This document shows positions 1 to 7,465 of a DNA stretch of 7,556 nt, piece by piece; the first letter of the stretch is position 1; each line of letters starts with the position of its first letter. The DNA is taken from NCBI GenBank assembly GCA_947474415.1, contig CANJKD010000099.1, positions 1 to 7,556 on the forward strand, given 5' to 3'. The notes under the pieces are model-generated. The model ran no database searches. It was not told where the DNA came from and saw nothing but the letters and a program-made list of their open reading frames with translations. Position numbers and translations under genes: made by a program. Source of the DNA: Burkholderiales bacterium (GTDB lineage: Bacteria > Pseudomonadota > Gammaproteobacteria > Burkholderiales > Burkholderiaceae_C).

Positions 1-587
1 AAAAGAAACACGGCGGCTCGTTCATCAGCAGTGCCTTCGGCGCTCTTTGGGCCACCGTCGCGGCGCTGCTGGCCTTGCTGGTGTCGATCCCGTTCTGGCT
101 CGTGCCACCGCTGGTGCTGGTGTTGCCGCCGCTGATCTGGGGCTGGCTCACCTACCGAGTCATGACGTATGACGTGCTGGCCGAACACGCCAGCCGCGAG
201 GAACGCCGAGAACTCGTGCGGCGCCACCGCGGCACGCTGCTGGCTATGGGTGTGCTGACGGGCTACCTCGGCGCCGCGCCCTCATTGGTCTGGGCCTCAG
301 GCGCGTTCGCGCTCGTGCTCGCGCCGGTGCTGGTGCCGCTGGCGGTGTGGATCTATACGCTGGTGTTCGCGTTCTCTGCGCTCTGGTTCGCGCACTACGC
401 ACTGGCGGCCTTGCATGCGCTGCGGGTCGAGCATGACGCGGTCACCATCGGTCCGGCGGCACGGCCCGGTTCATCGGGTTCGCCCGACTCCCGCCCCGCC
501 GTGCTGCTGGCAGATGCGTCATCGTATGTGCTGCTGTCGCCCGACGCACCCGCCACACCCCCTGTCTCGCCCTGGGCCCGACCATGA
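1..587 (+). CDS. EI24-domain membrane protein, 3' part (5' end outside window)
   Basis: The reading frame is open from the left edge (first full codon at base 3), so the true start lies upstream and 194 C-terminal residues are visible. Hydrophobic blocks lie at visible residues about 18-52, 77-100 and 102-143, consistent with several membrane-spanning helices in the inner membrane. The polar stretch after the first block, YRVMTYDVLAEHASREERR, is what I recognise from bacterial EI24-family proteins (the family that includes CysZ-like sulfate permeases). A transport role is known only for CysZ and is not shown here. The last 50 residues or so form a Pro/Ala/Ser-rich tail with no domain I recognise. 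Its stop codon overlaps the start of the next gene in an ATGA, suggesting co-transcription and translational coupling. Family call fairly sure, function unknown. Confidence 0.75.
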   Translation, partial: KKHGGSFISSAFGALWATVAALLALLVSIPFWLVPPLVLVLPPLIWGWLTYRVMTYDVLAEHASREERRELVRRHRGTLLAMGVLTGYLGAAPSLVWASGAFALVLAPVLVPLAVWIYTLVFAFSALWFAHYALAALHALRVEHDAVTIGPAARPGSSGSPDSRPAVLLADASSYVLLSPDAPATPPVSPWARP

Positions 588-1378
588 ACTTCGGCTTGAT
601 CATCGTTGGCGACGAAATCCTCTCGGGCAAGCGTGCCGACAAGCACTTGCCGAAGGCCATCGAGTTGCTGTCCGCCCGCGGCCTGGCGCTGAGTTGGGCT
701 CGCTATGTGGGCGACGACCCGGCCCGCATCACCGCCGACCTGAAGCATGCCTTCGCCTGCGGTGACGTGGTGTTCTCGTGCGGCGGCATCGGTGCCACGC
801 CCGACGACCACACGCGCCAGTGCGCGGCGGTCGCGCTCGGTGTGCCACTTGCGCTGCACCCGCAGGCGCGCGACCTGATCTTCGAGCGCATGCGCGAGAC
901 CGCGAAAGATCAGGGCGTGCCCTTCGAGCCCGACCGCCACGACAACGTGCACCGGCTCAACATGGGCGTGTTCCCGGCAGGCGCGCAAATCATCCCCAAC
1001 CCCTATAACAAAATTGCCGGCTTTTCGGTCGCTGATGTGCACTTCGTGCCTGGCTTCCCGGTGATGGCGTGGCCGATGATCGAATGGGTGCTCGACCAGC
1101 GCTACGCGGAACTGCACGGCCAAAGTACGCAGCGTGAGAAGTCGGTCATTGTTTTCGGTGCGATGGAAGCCACGCTGACGCCGCTGATGGAGCGCATCGA
1201 GGCCGAGTTCGCCGGCGTCAAGGTGTTTAGCCTGCCGAGCGTCGACCACCCGCAGTGGGGGCGCCACATCGAACTGGGGGTGAAGGGGCGGGCCGATTTG
1301 CTGGAATCGCCGTACCGGGTCTTGCTCGCCGGGCTGGCCACCCATGGCGCTACGCTTGGCCCCGAGTTGGTGCGTTGA
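584..1378 (+). CDS. CinA-like molybdopterin-binding-domain protein (competence/damage-inducible protein A type)
   Basis: The 264-residue protein begins with the MoaB/MogA-type molybdopterin-binding fold seen in the N-terminal half of CinA. Signatures are GDEILSGKR at residues 9-17, GGIGATPDD at 67-75, the NMGVFPAGAQIIPNP stretch at about 126-140 and FVPGFPVM at 154-161. Full-length CinA proteins (about 400 residues) carry a C-terminal nicotinamide-nucleotide amidase domain. That domain is absent here, so deamidase activity should not be assumed. Residues about 165-264 look like the accessory region that follows the MPT domain in stand-alone versions. The ATG overlaps the stop codon of the upstream membrane-protein gene (ATGA), which fixes the start and points to coupled translation. 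Despite the name, a role in competence or in molybdenum cofactor synthesis is not demonstrated by sequence. Cytoplasmic, with no signal peptide. The family call is sure, the physiological role is not. Confidence 0.88.
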   Translation: MNFGLIIVGDEILSGKRADKHLPKAIELLSARGLALSWARYVGDDPARITADLKHAFACGDVVFSCGGIGATPDDHTRQCAAVALGVPLALHPQARDLIFERMRETAKDQGVPFEPDRHDNVHRLNMGVFPAGAQIIPNPYNKIAGFSVADVHFVPGFPVMAWPMIEWVLDQRYAELHGQSTQREKSVIVFGAMEATLTPLMERIEAEFAGVKVFSLPSVDHPQWGRHIELGVKGRADLLESPYRVLLAGLATHGATLGPELVR

Positions 1379-1390
1379 CGTCGAATGAAA

Positions 1391-1407
1391 AGCACGCAGA
1401 TGGTGCG
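1391..1407 (+). promoter_or_regulatory. NtrC-binding site 1 (strong) upstream of glnA
   Basis: The 17-mer AGCACGCAGATGGTGCG matches the dyad NtrC consensus TGCACCA-N3-TGGTGCA at the key half-site bases GCAC and TGGTGC with correct spacing. Its centre is about 131 bases upstream of the start point predicted from the sigma-54 promoter at 1504-1519. The position and the downstream glnA gene make NtrC enhancer function likely. The site call is by eye. Confidence 0.75.
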
Positions 1408-1413
1408 TCGCCA

Positions 1414-1430
1414 TGCACCGTGATAGTACC
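1414..1430 (+). promoter_or_regulatory. NtrC-binding site 2 (weaker) upstream of glnA
   Basis: TGCACCGTGATAGTACC keeps a perfect left half (TGCACC) of the NtrC consensus, while its right half matches at only four of seven positions. Its centre is 23 bases (about two helical turns) downstream of site 1 and about 108 bases before the predicted start point. This suits cooperative binding of two NtrC dimers to build the activating oligomer. Paired enhancers at about -140 and -108 are known for E. coli glnAp2. Confidence 0.55.
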
Positions 1431-1503
1431 CTGCTCCAATCACGCGTTTCGCCCGCAGCAACGCCTTGTGCAGCGGGGTTCACCAGCCTCGGTCAGCCGT
1501 CGC

Positions 1504-1519
1504 AGGCATGATTTCTGCT
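1504..1519 (+). promoter_or_regulatory. Sigma-54 (-24/-12) promoter of glnA
   Basis: AGGCATGATTTCTGCT matches TGGCAYR-N4-TTGCW at all but two bases. It has the invariant GG (1505-1506) and GC (1517-1518) separated by exactly ten bases. Transcription would start near base 1530, giving a leader of about 99 bases before glnA. Together with the two upstream NtrC-like sites this forms a complete nitrogen-regulated promoter. A second, sigma-70 promoter is common for glnA, but I cannot identify one with confidence here. Confidence 0.78.
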
Positions 1520-1628
1520 ACATTTCTGTGCGCGTTTTTTGGGGTCTGTGGCCCGGCCCGCCAAGGCTGATTCATCGACCTGTTCTCCCGTCCCTTTCCC
1601 CCAACAAGCAATCCGCTAGGAGTTCCTG

Positions 1629-3047
1629 ATGGCCAGCAAGACCGTTGCCGACGTGATGAAGATGGTGAAGGAAAACGAAGTCAAGTTCGTTGATTTCCGG
1701 TTCACCGATACCCGCGGCAAAGAGCAGCACGTCACCGTGCCCGTCTCCCATTTCGACGAAGACAAGTTCACTGCCGGCCACGCCTTCGACGGCTCGTCGA
1801 TCGCCGGCTGGAAGGGCATCGAAGCCTCGGACATGCAGTTGATGCCCGATGCAAACACGGCCAACATCGACCCGTTCTTCGAAGAGCCGACGCTGATCCT
1901 GACCTGCGACGTGGTCGAGCCCGCTGACGGTAAGCCCTACGAGCGTGACCCGCGTTCGCTGGCCAAGCGCGCCGAGGCCTACATGAAGGCGTCCGGGCTG
2001 GGCGACACCGCCTTCTTCGGCCCCGAGCCCGAGTTTTTCGTGTTCGACAGCGTGCGTTGGGGCAACGACATGTCGGGCTGCTTCTACAAGATCGACTCCG
2101 AAGAAGCGGCCTGGAACACCGGCAAGGAATACGAGCATGGCAACTCGGGCTATCGCCCGACCGTGAAGGGGGGCTACTTCCCGACGCCGCCGGTCGATTC
2201 ATTCCAGGACATGCGTTCCGAGATGTGCCTGGTGCTCGAATCGCTGGGCATTCCCTGCGAAGTGCACCACCACGAGGTGGCGACTGCCGGCCAGATGGAA
2301 ATCGGCACCCGCTTCAGCACCCTGGTGCAGCGCGCCGACTGGGTGCAGTTGCAGAAGTACGTGATCCAGAACGTGGCGCACAGCTACGGCAAGACCGCGA
2401 CCTTCATGCCCAAGCCGATCGTCGGCGACAACGGTTCGGGCATGCACGTGCACCAGTCGGTCTGGAAAGACGGCAAGAACCTGTTCGCCGGTGACGGCTA
2501 TGCCGGCCTGAGCGAATTCGCACTGTTCTACATCGGCGGCATCATCAAACATGCACGCGCGCTCAACGCCATCACGAACCCGGGCACGAACTCGTACAAA
2601 CGTCTAGTGCCGGGCTATGAAGCGCCGGTGAAGCTCGCGTATTCGTCGAAGAATCGCTCGGCATCCATTCGCATTCCGCACGTGGCGAATCCGAAGGGCC
2701 GCCGCATCGAGGCCCGTTTCCCGGATCCGCTGATGAACCCGTACCTGGGTTTCTCGGCCATGCTGATGGCCGGCCTGGACGGTGTGGAGAACAAGATCCA
2801 CCCGGGGGAAGCCGCCAGCAAGGACCTGTACCACCTGCCGCCGGAAGAAGACAAGCTGATCCCGACCGTCTGCCACAGCCTCGACCAGGCGCTCGAGTAC
2901 CTCGACAACGACCGTGCCTTCCTGACCAAGGGTGGTGTGTTCACCGATACCTACATCGATGCCTACATCGAGCTGAAGATGCAGGAAGTGACGCGCTTCC
3001 GCATGGCCACGCACCCGGTCGAATTCGACATGTACTACACGCTGTGA
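1629..3047 (+). CDS. glnA: Type I glutamine synthetase (GSI-beta)
   Basis: This 472-residue enzyme makes glutamine from glutamate, ammonia and ATP in the cytoplasm as a dodecamer, the entry point of ammonia at low concentration. Family landmarks are all present: FDGSS at 53-57 (D54 contributes to the ammonium site of the neighbouring subunit), metal ligands E133 and E135 in [18 protein letters not shown] at 266-277 with H273, [10 protein letters not shown] at 317-326, E331 in the flap PGYEAP, and R363 in [16 protein letters not shown] places the adenylylation tyrosine at Y401 (E. coli Tyr397), so activity is expected to be controlled by GlnE. Length is close to that of E. coli GlnA (469). The ATG is preceded by AGGAG at 1618-1622 with six bases of spacing. 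Transcription is probably driven by NtrC and sigma-54 from the sites before it and ended mostly by the terminator after it. Confidence 0.98.
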   Translation: MASKTVADVMKMVKENEVKFVDFRFTDTRGKEQHVTVPVSHFDEDKFTAGHAFDGSSIAGWKGIEASDMQLMPDANTANIDPFFEEPTLILTCDVVEPADGKPYERDPRSLAKRAEAYMKASGLGDTAFFGPEPEFFVFDSVRWGNDMSGCFYKIDSEEAAWNTGKEYEHGNSGYRPTVKGGYFPTPPVDSFQDMRSEMCLVLESLGIPCEVHHHEVATAGQMEIGTRFSTLVQRADWVQLQKYVIQNVAHSYGKTATFMPKPIVGDNGSGMHVHQSVWKDGKNLFAGDGYAGLSEFALFYIGGIIKHARALNAITNPGTNSYKRLVPGYEAPVKLAYSSKNRSASIRIPHVANPKGRRIEARFPDPLMNPYLGFSAMLMAGLDGVENKIHPGEAASKDLYHLPPEEDKLIPTVCHSLDQALEYLDNDRAFLTKGGVFTDTYIDAYIELKMQEVTRFRMATHPVEFDMYYTL

Positions 3048-3050
3048 CCA

Positions 3051-3067
3051 GACGCGCATAGCGCGTC
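3051..3067 (+). other. Hairpin just after the glnA stop codon
   Basis: GACGCGC-ATA-GCGCGTC is a perfect 7-bp inverted repeat with a 3-base loop, starting three bases after the glnA stop. It is not followed by a T-tract, so by itself it is not an intrinsic terminator. It could protect the 3' end of the glnA message or act with the terminator 12 bases downstream. The structure is seen in sequence, the role is inferred. Confidence 0.6.
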
Positions 3068-3079
3068 AGGCACGACGAA

Positions 3080-3108
3080 GGGACGGCAGCTGCCGTCCCG
3101 TTTTTTTT
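3080..3108 (+). terminator. Rho-independent terminator of glnA
   Basis: GGGACGGC-AGCT-GCCGTCCC (3080-3099) is a perfect palindrome able to form an 8-bp GC-rich stem with a 4-base loop, followed after one G by eight Ts. This is a strong intrinsic terminator for glnA. It would separate the highly expressed glnA from the downstream exported-protein/ntrB/ntrC genes, letting only part of the transcription through. Confidence 0.92.
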
Positions 3109-3164
3109 GGCCGAAGCGCCATGCGCGACAATGATCCTGATGTCCGCAGCGATGGGGTGACCGC

Positions 3165-3662
3165 ATGAGGTTTGGCATTTCGGCAGGGTGGGTTTCGGTG
3201 GCGATCTGCGGCGCCGTGGCGGGCCATGCGATGGCCGCCGATGGTGCCGTGATGTACCGCTGCCCGGGCAACGATTACAACAACACGTTGAGCCCGAAGG
3301 ACGCCAAGGACAAGGGTTGCAAGACGATCGAAGGCGCGCCCATCACGATCATCCAGAGCCCGAAGCCGCGCCCCGCCACGGCCGGCTCGTCAGCATCGGC
3401 CGGGCCGGCCGCGAGCCGCATCGACCCTGCCGAACAGCGGGCCCGTGACAGCGATGCCAAGCGCATTCTCGAAGCCGAGTTGAAGCGCGAGGAAGATCGC
3501 CTTGCCGCGATGAAGGCCGAATACAACAACGGTGAACCCGAGCGCCTGGGCAACGAGAAGAACTTCCAGAAATACATGGACCGGGTGGGCGAAATGAAGG
3601 CGGCGATCATCCGCAAGGAGAGCGACATCGTCGCCATCAAACGCGAGTTGACGAAGCCGTGA
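3165..3662 (+). CDS. Small exported DUF4124-like protein with C-terminal coiled coil
   Basis: The 165-residue product starts with a signal peptide: a positive N-terminus, hydrophobic residues 5-20 and an AMA-A cleavage site near residue 24. It is therefore expected in the periplasm. After it comes a short domain, MYRCPGNDYNNTLSPKDAKDKGC, that resembles the N-terminal DUF4124 motif of proteobacterial envelope proteins; C33 and C52 could pair as a disulfide. Residues 60-90 are a Pro/Ala/Ser linker, and 88-165 are highly charged with heptad-like spacing, likely a coiled coil. A GGGGTGA ribosome binding site lies four bases before the ATG. The stop codon overlaps the GTG start of ntrB (GTGA), so it is probably translated with ntrB. 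No biochemical function is known to me. The position suggests shared expression with the Ntr system but does not prove involvement in nitrogen control. Confidence 0.82.
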   Translation: MRFGISAGWVSVAICGAVAGHAMAADGAVMYRCPGNDYNNTLSPKDAKDKGCKTIEGAPITIIQSPKPRPATAGSSASAGPAASRIDPAEQRARDSDAKRILEAELKREEDRLAAMKAEYNNGEPERLGNEKNFQKYMDRVGEMKAAIIRKESDIVAIKRELTKP

Positions 3663-4765
3663 AGAGCAACCCGTTGCGGGTCGCACCCGAACTGCGCCCA
3701 CCGAACCCCAGTGCCTTTGCCGCGTTCGATCACCTGGCGACGATGGTCGCCGTGGTCAGCACCGATGGCGCCTGCGTGTTCGCGAATGCCTCGTTCGAAA
3801 ACGTGCTGGGCTTGTCACGCCGCAGCGTGCAGCGCAGCCCCATGTTCGGCTGGTTCGTCGACCCGCAGCGCGTGCGCGACACCGTGGCCGCCGTGAGTCG
3901 CAACGATTTCTCCACCGGTCGGCTCGAAGCGCAATTGCGTCGCCCCGGCGGTAGCCATCCGGAGCCGTTGCTGGTCCACGTGATCGTCAACCAGATGGAG
4001 GCGAGCAGCAATGTCGTCATCGAACTGGTCGAGATCGAACAGCAGACGCGCCAGGACCGCGAGGAGCGTGCCCTCGACCAGGCCCAGGTGACAAAGGAGT
4101 TGATTCGCAACCTGGCGCACGAGATCAAGAACCCGCTCGGCGGCATTCGCGGCGCGGCGCAATTGCTGGAGATGGAAGTGGAGTCTCGCGCACTGCACGA
4201 GTACACCCAGGTGATCATCAGCGAGGCCGACCGCCTGCAGGCGCTGGTGGACAGGCTGCTGGCACCGCACCGCAAACCGCATGTGGTCAGCGACGTGAAC
4301 ATCCACGAGGTTTGCGAGCGCGTCAGGGCGTTGATCATGGCCGAGTTCCCGCGCGGCCTGACGGTCGAGCGCGACTACGACACCTCGATCCCGGAGTTCC
4401 GCGGCGACCGCGAGCAACTGATCCAGGCGGTTCTGAACATCGCCCACAACGCCGCTCAGGCACTGGGCGAGCGGATTGCCGAGGGCGACGCCCGCATCAC
4501 GGTGCGAACCCGCATCGCGCGCCAGGTGACGTTGGGCAAGCACCGCTACCGTCTGGCACTGGAATTGCATATCGAGGACAACGGCCCTGGCGTGCCCGAG
4601 TCCATTCGGGACCGCATCTTCTACCCCCTGGTTTCGGGGCGTGATGGCGGTTCCGGACTCGGGCTGACACTGGCGCAGACGTTCGTGCAACAACACCTCG
4701 GCACGGTCGAATGCGAGAGCGTTCCGGGCCAGACCCTTTTCAAGATCGTGATTCCGTTGCCCTGA
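3659..4765 (+). CDS. glnL: Nitrogen regulation sensor kinase NtrB (NR(II))
   Basis: The 368-residue cytoplasmic histidine kinase/phosphatase partners NtrC; in the family its balance of activities is set by the PII protein. It has no membrane segment. An N-terminal PAS domain spans about residues 20-125. The dimerisation/phosphoacceptor helix carries NLAHEIKNPLGG with H154 as the phosphorylated histidine (E. coli His139). The ATPase domain has the N box with N260 and N264, the G1 box DNGPG (307-311), F321 in the F box and the G2 box GSGLG (331-335). Length is near the E. coli protein (349). The GTG start at 3659 overlaps the stop of the preceding gene and has only a weak ribosome binding site, so translation probably depends on reinitiation from that gene. 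All residues needed for activity appear intact. Confidence 0.95.
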   Translation: MKSNPLRVAPELRPPNPSAFAAFDHLATMVAVVSTDGACVFANASFENVLGLSRRSVQRSPMFGWFVDPQRVRDTVAAVSRNDFSTGRLEAQLRRPGGSHPEPLLVHVIVNQMEASSNVVIELVEIEQQTRQDREERALDQAQVTKELIRNLAHEIKNPLGGIRGAAQLLEMEVESRALHEYTQVIISEADRLQALVDRLLAPHRKPHVVSDVNIHEVCERVRALIMAEFPRGLTVERDYDTSIPEFRGDREQLIQAVLNIAHNAAQALGERIAEGDARITVRTRIARQVTLGKHRYRLALELHIEDNGPGVPESIRDRIFYPLVSGRDGGSGLGLTLAQTFVQQHLGTVECESVPGQTLFKIVIPLP

Positions 4766-4814
4766 TGCGAGAGGGTTTGCCGCAGTGGCAGCGAAATTCG
4801 ATGTGCTGAAAGAA

Positions 4815-4864
4815 ACAGCAGACCGAACAGCTGACAAAAGCAGTTGACAGAACAGCAGGCACGG
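4815..4864 (+). repeat. Degenerate 12-13-base tandem repeat in the ntrB-ntrC spacer
   Basis: Four units can be laid out in a row: ACAGCAGACCGA, ACAGCTGACAAA, AGCAGTTGACAGA and ACAGCAGGCACGG. Each has an (A/G)CAG(C/T) core followed by a GAC- or GGC-type segment. The block is A-rich compared with the GC-rich coding sequence around it and ends at the ntrC start. TTGACA at 4844-4849 is a perfect sigma-70 -35 hexamer, but I find no matching -10. The pattern is degenerate and could be chance low complexity. Confidence 0.4.
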
Positions 4865-4865
4865 C

Positions 4866-6416
<1,551 letters not shown>

Positions 6417-6420
6417 AATC

Positions 6421-6444
6421 CCTGCGCACCTCGCCCGGCGCAGG
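6421..6444. terminator. Possible hairpin between convergent ntrC and xthA
   Basis: CCTGCGC (6421-6427) and GCGCAGG (6438-6444) form a perfect 7-bp stem around a 10-base loop in the 37-base gap between two convergent genes. A competing pairing CCTCG/CGAGG (6429-6433 with 6447-6451) overlaps it. Neither strand has a following T-run, so it may be a weak, factor-assisted or bidirectional transcription end point rather than a classical terminator. Confidence 0.4.
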
Positions 6445-6453
6445 CCCGAGGCT

Positions 6454-7218
6454 TCAGTCGAGTTCGACGATCACTGGCGCGTGGTCACTTGGCCGCTCGT
6501 TCTTGCGCGGCAGCTTGTCGATCACGCAGCTTTTGACGCCCGCCTTCAACGCGTCGGTGACCAGGATGTGGTCGATGCGCAGGCCCTGGTTCTTGCGGAA
6601 CGCGAGGTTGCGATAGTCCCACCAGCTCCAGCTCTTCGGGGGTTGCTCGAACAGGCGGAAGGCGTCGTGCAGGCCCAGGTCGATCAGTCCCTTGAAATGG
6701 GCGCGCTCTTCGGGTGTGCAGAGCACCTGGCCGGCCCACGCCACCGGGTCGTGAACATCGCGGTCTTCGGGGGCGATGTTGTAGTCGCCCACCAGCACCA
6801 ATCGCGGGTAGAGCGCTACTTGCTGCGCCACCCAGGCGCGCAACGCGTCGAGCCAGCGCAGCTTGTAGACGAACTTGTCACTGTCGGTCGACTGGCCATT
6901 CGGGATGTAGGCGCCGATCACGCGCACGCCCTGCACTGTGCCGGCAATGACGCGTGCCTGCGGGTCGTCGAGGCCGGGGATGTTCTTCGTCACCTCGGTG
7001 GCGGGCGTTCGCGTCAGCAAGGCCACGCCGTTGTAGGTCTTCTGCCCGAACCACTGCGACTCGTAGCCGGCCGCCGTCAGCTCGGCGTGCGGAAACTTGT
7101 CGTCGGTGAGCTTGGTTTCCTGTAGGCACAGGGCGTCGGGCTGGTGGGCAGCGAGCCAGTCGAGTACCTGTGGCAGGCGCACCGACAGCGAGTTGACATT
7201 CCAGGTCGCGAGTTTCAT
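6454..7218 (-). CDS. xthA: Exodeoxyribonuclease III / AP endonuclease
   Basis: The 254-residue protein belongs to the ExoIII branch of the endonuclease/exonuclease/phosphatase superfamily. These enzymes cut DNA at abasic sites and degrade 3' ends during base-excision repair. Catalytic residues are all visible: N7 in TWNVNS, E34 in LQETKL, Y104 in GAYIPNG, D145 and N147 in GDYNIAP, D216 in RIDHIL, and D245-H246 in SDHAPV. Length fits the family. The start chosen gives MKLATWNVNS, the standard N-terminus, and has an AGGAG ribosome binding site at 7227-7223. An in-frame ATG 90 bases further upstream (7308) would add 30 residues, MRGFSQCAKS onward, with no family similarity I can see, so I reject it. 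The gene converges on ntrC with a 37-base gap and looks like an independent housekeeping unit. Confidence 0.95.
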   Translation of the reverse strand: MKLATWNVNSLSVRLPQVLDWLAAHQPDALCLQETKLTDDKFPHAELTAAGYESQWFGQKTYNGVALLTRTPATEVTKNIPGLDDPQARVIAGTVQGVRVIGAYIPNGQSTDSDKFVYKLRWLDALRAWVAQQVALYPRLVLVGDYNIAPEDRDVHDPVAWAGQVLCTPEERAHFKGLIDLGLHDAFRLFEQPPKSWSWWDYRNLAFRKNQGLRIDHILVTDALKAGVKSCVIDKLPRKNERPSDHAPVIVELD

Positions 7219-7222
7219 GGAT

Positions 7223-7227
7223 CTCCT
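7223..7227 (-). promoter_or_regulatory. Ribosome binding site that decides the xthA start
   Basis: On the minus strand AGGAG lies four bases before the ATG at 7218. It supports the short N-terminus beginning MKLATWNVNS rather than the longer open frame starting at 7308. Confidence 0.8.
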
Positions 7228-7272
7228 GCGGTATCGACGGTTCAGGGCGTCACAGTCCGGCGCACGGGTGTT

Positions 7273-7339
7273 GCCCACGGACTTCGCGCACTGCGAAAAC
7301 CCGCGCATTGTCTCGCAGCGGCAACGACGGGCCGTGGGC
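7273..7339. repeat. Inverted repeat in the xthA upstream region
   Basis: GCCCACGG (7273-7280) is the exact reverse complement of CCGTGGGC (7332-7339). Inside it lie a second pair, GTTGCC (7270-7275) with GGCAAC (7320-7325), which is mutually exclusive with the first, and a small hairpin TTCGC-GCACT-GCGAA (7283-7297). The 51-base separation makes chance pairing in GC-rich DNA quite possible. The rest of the 7219-7465 gap holds no gene I can support. A GACAAT at 7312-7307 (minus) could be a -10 element for xthA, but no good -35 hexamer accompanies it. Confidence 0.35.
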
Positions 7340-7465
7340 CACGCCGAACGATGAAACCGCTGTTGCGAAGGTCGCGTCGAGCGACGAGCCCCTCATTCCG
7401 GGCGAAGCGCATCGATCATGTGGCGGTTCGCGCGACTCCGACTATTGATCCGGCCCTGTGAAGTC

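Noticed and set aside
395..1483. 362-codon open frame on the minus strand opposite cinA
   Set aside because: It is antisense to a clear family member, has Arg/His/Ala-rich composition typical of mirrored GC-rich codons, and shows no recognisable motif.
1534..1540. T-run after cinA as a terminator
   Set aside because: No GC-rich hairpin directly precedes the Ts, and the run lies just downstream of the predicted glnA start point.
1530..1628. Glutamine riboswitch or other structured leader before glnA
   Set aside because: I could not recognise a conserved riboswitch core, and the region is explained by an ordinary leader from the sigma-54 promoter.
4844..4849. TTGACA as the -35 box of an ntrC promoter
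   Set aside because: At 16-18 bases downstream the sequence is already in the ntrC coding region and has no -10-like hexamer; it is kept only as part of the repeat observation.
7219..7308. N-terminal extension of xthA from the ATG at 7308
   Set aside because: The extra 30 residues resemble no part of ExoIII, and an AGGAG sits correctly before the ATG at 7218, which gives the standard N-terminus.
7351..7461. Small plus-strand open frame starting MKPLLRRSRR
   Set aside because: It has no ribosome binding site, basic composition that follows GC-rich sequence, and no similarity I recognise.
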